Assembly (NCBI RefSeq): GCF_905163445.1
Contig: NC_053183.1
Location: 14,074,001-14,138,000, forward strand
Origin: Pararge aegeria
Taxonomy: Eukaryota > Arthropoda > Insecta > Lepidoptera > Nymphalidae
Reading direction: 5' to 3'
DNA: 64,000 bases
A model generated the notes under the pieces. The model saw only the letters and a list, made by a program, of their open reading frames with translations. It did no database searches and was not told the DNA's origin. This document shows positions 1-9,175 of the stretch, one piece after another. Each line of letters begins with the position of its first letter. Position 1 is the stretch's first letter. The position numbers and the translations under genes are program-made.

Positions 1-110
1 GTAATTCATAAAAAATATTCATCAGTCATCTTAGTAGGTACCCATAACACAAGCTACGCTTACTTTGAAGCTAGATGGCGATGTGTGTCCTAGTATTGTG
101 GTAGTATACT
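1..110 (+). repeat. 3' part of tRNA-headed SINE (family A), cut by window edge
   Basis: The stretch reads as the tail of the SINE found complete near 57712-57955: the ATTCATCAGTCATCTTAGTA block, then CATAACACAAGCTACGCTTACTTT and the GCTAGATGGCGATGTGTG end. The head with Pol III boxes would lie left of the window. Confidence 0.75.
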
Positions 111-237
111 ATTATATTGGTCGGGCAGGGCTCACGCCCTAACCTAGCTTGTTATAATAGATAGGTAGGCACTTGTTACACAGACAGGCAGCTGCAAAAA
201 ATAAAACATCCTCATTATAATAGTAATAAAATCTATA

Positions 238-365
238 TCTATACTTATAATAAAACTGTAACTGGAAGATTTTTGTACGTTTAATATTTTTTGAAAATTT
301 TGACCGGGGGATGCTTTATAATCGATACTGAGTCAGTCCACCCGCTGAGTGCGCGGGTCAGCTAG
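238..365 (+). mobile_element. Short Helitron-like element (TC...CTAG)
   Basis: The element starts TCTATACTTATAATAAAACT and ends in CTAG, after a GC-rich stretch with hairpin potential (CCCGCTGAGTGCGCGGG). It sits exactly between an A (237) and a T (366), which is the Helitron insertion rule. At 128 bp it is non-autonomous. The structure is seen directly; the class follows from the rule and was not tested by alignment. Confidence 0.6.
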
Positions 366-394
366 TCATAATATACACTTATATTTTTTTTTAC

Positions 395-480
395 TACAGC
401 CTTAACCCCATCTCATTGTATGAGCTGGACTCGTGCCCTGTAGTGGGCCAGTAATGGTTTGATATGATGAAAGGCACAGT
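395..480 (+). repeat. SINE family B tail fragment
   Basis: This is the tail CGTGCCCTGTAGTGGGCC...GTAATGG.TTGATATGATGA, which is shared with the fuller copies at 32405-32705, 45030-45605 and 55210-55430. Confidence 0.6.
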
Positions 481-679
481 CGACATCAATAGTGTTGCAG
501 GTTGTCGCTGGACTGTGGAATTGAGAAATTTATACGAAGGACCCACAGAATTAAGAACATACAGAAACCGTGTACACGAATAATATTAAAGCATCAAAAA
601 CCAGTGTACTTTACAGTTGTTTCTCGAACAAGCGGTAAGTCACTTAATACGATTTAGCAGTTGACAGTAATTGTTTTAC

Positions 680-1010
680 CTCTAATGCGCTAAACGTTTG
701 CCATAGAATGGGAAAATGAGTAAAAGGTTAGCAACATTCCGCGGGTGTAAAGTGAGACGAACGCGGGGCCTTTTCACTGTTTTGGACAGAAAACACTGCA
801 TACAATAATGGCTGAATGAGGATTCTGTATGTCTTAAATTCTTTGAAAGGAAAAATATTCAGATGCAGTTGCGGAATTCATTGATTTATATTATGATGTG
901 CCGCGTGGCGACGGCAGAATACAGTCGTCACCAATTTCTTTCTCCGTGCGGGTGTCGTACGAGGCGACTAAGGGAATGTAACGGAGGAGGGGCAGCAGAG
1001 TCCTTTGTGG
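680..1010 (+). repeat. Dispersed repeat, probably a retroelement remnant
   Basis: Positions 680-840 match 34585-34750 at many places: GCAACATTCCGCGGGTGT, then AATAATGGCTGAATGAGG and a TTCTGTRTGT end. Positions 895-985 hold the block CCGCGTGGCGACGGCAGAATACAG...GTCGTACGAGGCGACTAAGGGA, a type of sequence I associate with lepidopteran retroelements. No open reading frame of note is present. Confidence 0.5.
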
Positions 1011-1013
1011 TAC

Positions 1014-1210
1014 TATTATCTGCATCTACTGTAGTGTTGCCCAAATTCAGTCTTGGTCTTGCAGTCTTGGTCTTGTTCTTGCGTTTTTGCAAGACCAAGA
1101 CCAAGAACAAGACCGCGTATTTTTAGCAAGACCAAGACCAAGACTGACCGTGCAAGACTTGAGCAAGAACAAGACATAGCCTGCAAGACTCTTGCGTCTT
1201 GCAGCTAGGA
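1014..1210. repeat. (CAAGAC)n hexamer repeat, folded back on itself
   Basis: The left part reads GTCTTG-type units (CAGTCTTGGTCTTGCAGTC) and the right part reads the complement (GCAAGACCAAGACCAAGAAC), so the block can fold into an imperfect hairpin. It opens with GTGTTGCCCAAATT, the complement of the end of the similar block at 2085-2260. The two blocks are therefore copies of one element in opposite orientation. Apparent reading frames here are only hexamer translation (KTKT or QDQD). Confidence 0.75.
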
Positions 1211-2084
1211 CTTAGCGCTATTTCACAGGAGTAGTTAGGTGTAACAGTTCGGTGTATAGGTAGGTAGGTACGCTTAGGAATTCTATGAGACGCAAAAAAC
1301 TATATCAAAGAATATGAAAAACTGGACCTATGCGCATTACGACTAATACCATAAACATAGCGAATAAAAAAATATCTATTAAAATCAAACTGAGTGCATG
1401 CATAGTTATGTTTTAACCATCGGCACTTTGATAATGCGGCATCAAAGGTTTTGTACTTACTTCTCAAAGAAATTTGCCGCTTTTCGGAAGTACATGGTTA
1501 TGATACACGCGCCGGCGGCTTCTTTTGAAATCTAAAACAATCGTTGCCGCCGCGCCGAAATCATAACATTTGACACTATTCATGCAAAATAATTTCGAAT
1601 TTTAAGAGTACCTACAGGTGTTCCAAAGAATAAATAAGTTTCAGAGTGCTTAGAATGAAAATGAATACATTATACTGATCACGCAAGTAGTATTATGATT
1701 AGGATAAAATGGTGAGGATAGGTAGTAGATGTCATAATAATTCATTCTAGTAAGTAATTATAATATTGATTACTTATATGGTTTTAAACTAATTACTTAG
1801 GTACTATTATTGTACATTTAGTCATTATATTTCTTAAGTTTTTACAAGTTGTTTTAGCAAATGTAAGCTTATAAATCATAAATGTTTATTAAGAAACAGT
1901 TACTTCCATGGAAAACGACATATAGGTCAGTTGATTTTTCGAATTTCTTATCAAATCTTCAGTTATTTATTAATCTGCTTGATCTTTACTATGGCTATGT
2001 TAATTCAAGCTCACAATGTTCCAATTCTAATACGTTTTTCTAAGATTTAAAGTAAACTTTAATAAATAGTAATAGACTAATAGG

Positions 2085-2300
2085 TAATTGCAAGACTTGC
2101 AAGACTCTTGCTGCAAGACCAAGACCAAGACCAAGACTGGGAGCGCAAGACCAAGACCAAGACCAAGACCAGGTGTATTGGCGCAAGACCAAGACCTAGA
2201 CTGGCTAAGTCTCGTCTTGTTCTTGCATTTGGGCAACACTAATCTACTGCGATCCAACTCGTCTACCCAGCTTTGTGATTGTTCTACAATGTAGCAGTAT
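2085..2300. repeat. Second (CAAGAC)n block, opposite orientation
   Basis: Runs of GACCAAGACCAAGACCAAGA are followed by TTGGGCAACACTAATCTACTG, the reverse complement of the start of the 1014-1210 block. It has no coding value. Confidence 0.75.
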
Positions 2301-2784
2301 GTATTTCCCACAGCTGGTTTTTTAGTCCTCTAATTAACACCTGAGGTAATAGTTGCAGATAAGCACTGAGGACAAACCTCTGCGGTTTTTACGGTGCTTC
2401 TATACTAACCATTTTAATGTGATTGTATTATTTGATAAATAAAAAAAAAAGATTATTGACAAACCCTCCCGTTGCGAGGCTATTAGTCCAGCAGTGGGCT
2501 TTTGTCGCTATTATGATGATAATGACGATGATACTACTGATTCCTAAATGTATAAATAAGTGTCTGATTCATGGAGCCTTCACAATACAACACTTTAACT
2601 CATATATGTAATAACAGGAAATAATTAACTCACACCTAAAGCATACATATCAATTTCCACTATAACAGCATAGAATCAAATTATAATCCGGACAGGTAGT
2701 TTCTAAAGTGCAGATAAATAATGACATCATTAGTACACTGATAAGAAATGAGTAGTAAGTACGTGTACATCGTACACAACTTAT

Positions 2785-2840
2785 TAAATGAGTATAGTAG
2801 TATATATATATATATATATATATACTACTATACTCATTTA
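2785..2840. repeat. Perfect 56-bp palindrome with (TA)n core
   Basis: The arm TAAATGAGTATAGTAGTA runs into a TATATA core and is mirrored exactly as TACTACTATACTCATTTA. It lies at the edge of the Helitron-like end that follows. Confidence 0.85.
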
Positions 2841-2907
2841 AGGCTTAGCGATACTGAATACTTTAAAAACAAAATCAAACGCAGACGAAGTCGCGGGCAA
2901 CAGCTAG
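2837..2907 (+). mobile_element. 3' end of Lep1-type Helitron-like element
   Basis: The stretch TTTAAGGCTTAGCGATACTG through AATCAAACGCAGACGAAGTC and CAACAGCTAG ends in CTAG followed by T. It closely matches the end of the fuller element at 44478-44933. The 5' part is missing; the long palindrome stands in its place. Confidence 0.6.
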
Positions 2908-2910
2908 TAT

Positions 2911-4290
2911 GTTTATATAGATGGATATGCAGTATGTAAAATCTTGTTAAATATACCATATACTTTTTGTAGTTATTATTAATTATATTGCACATTGACC
3001 TGTCATTATTAAATCATCTTATTCACATGTTGGGGAGGCTTGAACGTATCTCTCATAGACCTAAGCTTTCCTTTGTTTACTTCATATGTTTCTGTTTGTA
3101 ATCACAATTTGTGATATTTGAAAAAACAAATAAATAAATATATCGTGTGCCAAAATTCATAGGTTTAGCTGAACACAGGTTTCAAAGAAACGCAAAAACA
3201 AATTTAAAATAGACAAACTTTTTAAAATATTAGTATCTATAGATTTAGGCCGCTGCAAGCTGCAAACGAGTCTAACGAACATTGCAATGTAACTGAATAA
3301 AGTGTTATATATTTACCTAGCAACTATCAGTGAATTACCTATGTTTTAACCTACATGTTCTTTTAGTTGTATTCAACCGACTTGGCAAAAAAAAAGAAGA
3401 ATGTTTTCAATTCCCTCTCTATGAATATACGTCTACCGATTAGCACCGAGCGATGCCGCGTCGGGCTCAAATTTATGACGCAAGCTTATACTATATGTAC
3501 TATTTTTATTTCATACCGAAAAGATTCATACGCCCACAGAATATGTCTGGTATCAATATAGATAACAGAATGTCAAGTCATGTCAAGTTTACATAAAAGA
3601 GTATCACAGCCCATAACGATATAGTTGATAACAATAATGCTGCCTGTGAGCAATACAAAACACGTAAAGGTTCCGTAGAATGTTATTTTGAGAACCATCG
3701 TTAGCGAACCAGACCTGCCCCTCTGTTCCCTAACTTACCTACGGGTAGTTGTTTAACGGTATGCATACCTGCATAAGGGAAAGGACAAAATGTTTATCTT
3801 TTTCAACAGTTTTATCCATTTTCCGAGGAGGGGAGCTAATATACGTACTTTCAGTGACTTTCCTGTCCATTGCTAACTTGTGGCAACGTGTCATCTCCGT
3901 AGCGATGCAACTGTCTGTTTAATAATAAGACAGAATATTTTGCAATTTAAGTTTAAACGCACAGTACTTGATTTTGTGCAGACTTAACAGCTTCCTTATA
4001 TAACAACACAAATGCATTACGAGAATATCGGTAATACGAAAACAGCAGAACATTTATTTCTCAACCGATACACATTCTTGTCTTGTCTCCATCGAATCAG
4101 CGCTTCTTACTCGATGTGGATTCCTAGTGAGGGTATGTCACACTGCATTTTATTAAGCATCCCAGTACCTTTGGGCACCAACATAACTATAATATAGTGA
4201 GCACGAATCCCTAAAATGTTACAAAGTATTATTTACTAAGGCTTACTTTAGCTTAACTATTAACTATTATTTTTCTGGTCATTAATCATT
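2911..4290. other. Gene-free upstream stretch of esterase gene 1
   Basis: This is AT-rich sequence with no supported gene. A TATATAA stands near 3998, about 300 bp before the first ATG, but I cannot tie it to a start site. Around 3376 there is a CAACCGACTT...AAAAAAAAAG stretch resembling a dispersed element also seen at 12430. Confidence 0.5.
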
Positions 4291-4299
4291 TTGGTCACT

Positions 4300-7200
4300 A
4301 TGCTTTGGCTTGTACTGTTTTCCTTGTCCTTAGTTTCTTGTGAAAATGAAGATTCACGATTAGTGAACATAGACCAAGGTCCGGTGCGAGGATATAAGGA
4401 AGCAGAATATGGAATTTACAGTTTCTACGGTATTCCCTATGCTAATGTACCAAAAGGCAAGAACAGATTTAAGGTAAGTTATAAAATTTATGTAATAATA
4501 AGAATTATATTTATGTTTTTTTGAACTGCTGGGTTTTAATCGGTTTCTTTTCGGTAGAATCTGCCATTAGTACCTACCGATGATTCCGTCACAACAATCA
4601 GACAGATTAAATTTTCAAAGTAGGCGTATTTTTAATTAATACAATGTATATTTAAATTAAGCTTCAAAAACCACGAGGAAAAACTCTCATTGCTTGTTTT
4701 TTATGAATTTATCAATTAAGATATTGTAGTTCCTAGAGAAACATGTGTTTGGCTTATATTATAGTGATAAATAATATTAATGACAAGTTTTGATTTAAGG
4801 CTCCCCTGCCTCCTCCGATATGGTCGGAAACTTTTGACGCTGTGGATCACGAAATAATATGTCCGCAAAGTGATTTAATGAATGTATTTAGATCATCCAA
4901 AATAATAAAAGAAGATTGTCTTATAGCAAATGTTTACGTACCTGACACTAAAGAAAGAAATCTTCCAGTTCTTATAATTGTTCACGGTGGGGCTTATTCA
5001 ATAGGATGGGGAAATATGTTCACACCAAAGAAATTAGTCGGGAGTAAGAAAATTATTGCCGTGACTTTTAATTATAGACTTGGACCGCAAGGCTTTCTTT
5101 GCCTAGGTACAAAAGATGTTCCCGGGAATGCTGGAATGAAAGACCAAGTAGCATTAGTCCGCTGGGTAAAGACAAATATAGCAAGTTTTGGTGGTAATCC
5201 TGAGGAAATTATCATAACAGGCTTTAGTTCTGGAGCGTCTGCAGTGGACGTTTTAATATTATCAAAAATGACACAAGGTTTTTTCAAGAAAGTTATACCA
5301 GAGAGTGGTTCAGGCCTCGGCCCCTATGCTGTTCAATTAGATCCTATTGAGAATGCCAAAACATATGCAAAATTATTAAATTTTGATAATGTCGATGATT
5401 TAGATGCCTTAGAACAGTTTTATAAGAGCCTTCCGCTTGACGTTCTTAACTCCGTACAAGTTACACATAGGAAAGATTCTGTGACAATTATGTCACCTTG
5501 TATAGAACGTGATACAGGAGAGGAAAGATTTCTTGATGATAGCCCAATCAATATAATCAAGAGTGGTAATTTCGAAAAGTTACCTCTCCTGTACGGCTTT
5601 ACCGATATGGATGGATTGTTAAAATTTCCTCAATTTAACAATTGGATTGATGACATGAATACCAACTTTTCTGATTTTTTGCCAGCCGACTTGCAATTTA
5701 AAAATAAAGATGAAAAAGAAAGCGTAGCGAAAGAGATAAGACGTTTTTATTTTGGTGAAAAACAAGTGAACGAAAAAACGGCATTAGAATTTATTTATTA
5801 CTTCACAGATGTAATGTTTGCGTGCCCAATTTTGAGGTCTACTAAATATCAAGTTGAGGCTGGTCATAATCAGATATATTTGTACGAGTATTCTTATGTT
5901 GAGGATAGTACACTTTTTGTACCACACACTAATAAGCGCGGCGCGAATCACTGTGCTCAAACATTCAGCATTTTAGACGGATTTTGGAACGATACCATAA
6001 TCGATGAAAAAGACGTTTCAAATGACATAATACAAAGAAAATCATACATGCAACCGATTTGGTTAAATTTTATGACAACAGGGTAAGCGTTATATAATAG
6101 TTTATTTCTAATTGAGTCGATAGTTAGAATTTTAACACGTTAAAACTGCATATTTTAAAAACCACATACATATCTTAAAATTCTTATAATTAAAAAAAAA
6201 TATATTACAAAAATACATTTATTTTAATTTTATTTTAAACAACTTTATTGCATAATAAAGGAAACACACACAGGAAAACTTACATTAACATAAATTATAT
6301 GCAAAAGGCGGCCTTATCACTAACAGTGATCTCTTCCAGGCTACCTTAACTATTGGAATAAGGCAATGAGAGACGGGAAATCGCAATTATATATTATATA
6401 CATAAAAAATTAAATAAAGTAATAAATGTAATAATATAATATATATTAATAAATTATGTTATATCATTTATGTGTTATATTGTATAAAATATAATTATCT
6501 ATTATTAGTTATCTATTTGTGTTTGCTATGCCATGTAATTTCAAATAATTATGATCATGCAGCTAACTCTTTATCTTTTATGCCATAAGTATTCAATTCA
6601 CACTATCACGTGCGCATCTCTAATAGGAAAACTAAACCGTAAACTAAACCGTAACCGGTTCCAGACCAAGGTCGTTGTTTTTTTTTTTTTTGCGATTATT
6701 CATTATGTAATGACACTCACGTTCGCTATTGGACTTAATACTTAAATAGGCTAGATTCCACCTAGGACTATTGATTTTGACGGGAACGTTTCTCATTATA
6801 TTCATCTAGGTATTAAAAATTATTTATTTTGCTACTTTATGTTTTATCGCAGTACCTATCATTACGTAAGAGTTAAGGAGAATTAAAGAAAGAAAACTTT
6901 TAGAAACAAAATCAAGAATAGCTTATAAAAAAACATTTCTAAGCATTAATAAATTGATCTAACTATTGCTGTTTAAATAGTTAATTAGTTATTACTTATA
7001 ATATAAATTATAAATTAATGCTTTATTAAATCTAAAGTTTGTTTCATAAAACCCTATTTGTTCATTAAATTCAGATTAACTTTATTTTTATTTGCCAGAG
7101 TCGTCTCCGCTTTTTCACATAAGTTAAATTGTAAGACAGTAAAGTTGGAAAAATTAAATGCTGAGTCTTTTACCGGCTTCTACGCGATAGAATCTTAGAC

Positions 7201-7477
7201 TTCTAGTGCTTATAAAATAGACCTATCTAAATTAAATAATTTAGATTTCCTTTTTAATTTAAGGAAACCCATACCTGAAGGATCTGATCTGCCAGTGTGG
7301 CCACCAGTAGGATTGGATTTGTCACCACATATGTCCATCAATAGGACATTTGAGTTAAAAGAAATTCCTTTAAAGGAACGGAGTTTATTTTGGGAAAGAA
7401 TTTATGAAAAATACTATCGTGATCCGATACCACCGATAGTGCCGACCAAGAACAGGCACCTCAACAACGAACAATAG
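4300..7477 (+). CDS. Carboxylesterase (COE) gene 1, three exons
   Basis: Exons are 4300-4473, 4800-6082 and 7264-7477, with introns in phase 0 (AAG|GTAAGT) and phase 2 (GG|GTAAGC). The product has 556 residues. I chose ATG 4300 because it begins a good signal peptide (MLWLVLFSLSLVSC); the TTG nine bases upstream is not needed. The protein is a secretory-pathway serine ester hydrolase of the alpha/beta-hydrolase COE family. HGG of the oxyanion hole is at residues 120-122, the nucleophile Ser201 lies in GFSSG, and His442 in RGANHC. The first-loop Cys pair is ICPQ (79) with EDC (98). The catalytic acid position reads YGFTDMDG: Asp329 where the other four genes have Glu. The C-terminus is NNEQ, so no ER-retrieval signal is visible. 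AATAAA follows at 7499. Intron 2 carries an inverted LINE 3' tail (6230-6375). The physiological substrate is unknown. Confidence 0.93.
6230..6375 (-). mobile_element. LINE 3' tail fragment inside intron 2 of esterase gene 1
   Basis: Read on the minus strand it gives AGCCTGGAAGAGATCACTG, GTGATAAGGCCGCCTTTTGC and then an ATAAAGTTGTTT tail. This is the same 3' UTR motif that follows the reverse transcriptase remnant at 38800-38940. Confidence 0.65.
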
Positions 7478-7498
7478 CAAGTAGAACAATAAGTGCGA

Positions 7499-7504
7499 AA
7501 TAAA
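7499..7504 (+). terminator. Poly(A) signal of esterase gene 1
   Basis: AATAAA lies 22 bp after the stop codon, in an AT-rich setting. Confidence 0.7.
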
Positions 7505-9100
7505 AGTTCCTGGGTGATTTAAGTTGCCGGCTAAAACCTCTGTTTTTATGAACAGCAGCACGAAAAAACAATAATAATAGCTTAATCACACATTTGTATT
7601 TGTCAAGTAAAAAGTGGCAAAACTTGAGACGATCCGACATTATGTGTGTAATGTGGTGAAACAGGCCCTAAGTGAAAAAAAATCCCTGGTGTTTTAAGTT
7701 GCCGGCTAAGTACAGAACCTCAAGATTTATTAACTACAGCATGAATTTCAGCTGCAAGTGTGTAAATAAAGCATAATTTTATCTAGATAAGTATTACGAT
7801 CGGTTACAAAGTTTTAGTGTCATTTAAACATTTTTCTTAATTTGAGTATTACGAAATAAACTAATTAATTTGTAGTTAAAGTGTCCGTGGATTAAGTTCA
7901 TACTTGTAAATTAATTCCGCCAAAAATAATAATACAAATTACCACGATTGAAGCATTTTAATTTGTATTCTTGGTATATTTGATTTATGGTGAATTAATT
8001 ATTAAAAGGTATAATACGTATAATATTAGTACGCGTCGGCGCGCGCGGCGGGCGCGGCGCACAGCGGTGGCGCGCACGCCTGCACGGCAACGCGCGCGCG
8101 GTCGGCCCACAGCAGCTCGCCCGCGAACACGTCCAGCGCCGCAGCGCCACCTGCGCCGCGATTTCAAAAAGAAAGAGTTCACTATCTTACAATGATATGA
8201 CTCTCCTGCCTTTAACTTCAAGTCTTTCACTGAATGTGATGTCAAGAAGAGCATTATGTCCATCGCCTCGAATACTGTCGGTACTGATTGCATAAGCCGT
8301 AATATGATTCCATTCAAACCCATATCTTTAATTATATAGTAACATATAACCTTTTTACAATTTTCGTTGTTTTATTTTAATTGATCAAGACCAAGCAGAT
8401 GGCCAGCCTGATTGTAAGGGAAAAAGCCTGTAAAAAGATCAACACTGCGCAGGGCATGCAAGGAACAGTCGTACAAATACCTTCAACCTGAGGCGTAGGT
8501 GTTAAACCTCATTGGCGTGTAATTAAATCGGCAACCGCACCGTTAACACCAGAACACAGCAATGCTGTTTGGCGGCAGAAGTAAGTATGGCGTAAGTGTT
8601 CCACCGGACTAGTTCTGTCAAATAAGGGTCGAACCTATACTACTGGTATTACGGGTGGTAGACAAATGCCAGGTATTCAGATACTAAGGATAGATGTTAT
8701 TTTATGGTCAGAGAACTGAAGTAGTGGTATTAATGCAAATTACTCCTAAGAATATTCATCACTCACACGATTTTGATACAACATATAGACGCAGCTAATA
8801 TCTTAGATTTTCTCGGGAGTTCAGTGTACAAGACAATATGGGGCTTCACTACTATTTAAATTGCCCGCTTTTGGTGTTATAATGTCCGCCTGTTTTAGAA
8901 GTCGGTTAAAGATTAAAACCTTCTGTAGTAGAACTGCGTTGGTCGCTTGATGTCATCATTATTGGTAGGTACATAGTTAACAGAAAATTGCCTCTGAATT
9001 ATATGTTATTTTACTTAGCTGATTATTCGATGGTTACACTAACGATCTTGTTTGTAAGGAACTTATTAGACGACAGCTATTATATATTACAAAGCCTTTT
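7505..9100. other. Intergenic region between esterase genes 1 and 2
   Basis: No complete gene is seen. The region holds an unusual GC-rich block (8030-8165) with coding-like sequence beside it, and a dispersed repeat (8395-8600). The latter contains GCAGGGCATGCAAGGAAC, also found near 60015 and in inverted form near 53550, 31800 and 41150. Confidence 0.55.
8030..8323 (-). pseudogene. Coding-like fragment with a GC-rich block, unrecognised
   Basis: On the minus strand, 8323-8165 reads without stops (NGIILRLMQSVPTVF, EAMDIMLFLTSHSVKDLKLK) in ordinary protein-like composition. It runs into a block of about 130 bp of very high GC at 8030-8160. In the block, one frame gives AALDVFAGELLWADRA before turning into Arg-rich translation, so the frame appears shifted. 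I do not recognise the family. It may be a retrocopy or a host-gene piece carried by a mobile element. Confidence 0.3.
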
Positions 9101-9175
9101 ATAGGGGAGGTTACAGTACATGCTGGTGACTTGCATCCTGTTTGAGCAAAGAGGTAGCCGTGCTTAAGTTTAACT

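Noticed and set aside
863..1126. Open frames on both strands across the (CAAGAC)n block
   Set aside because: They are hexamer translation (KTKTKN or QDQD) joined to repeat sequence. The second block at 2085-2300 gives the same effect, and there is no protein-like pattern.
4291..4299. A TTG nine bases upstream as the start of esterase gene 1
   Set aside because: ATG 4300 gives a normal signal peptide, and eukaryotic starts at TTG are not needed here.
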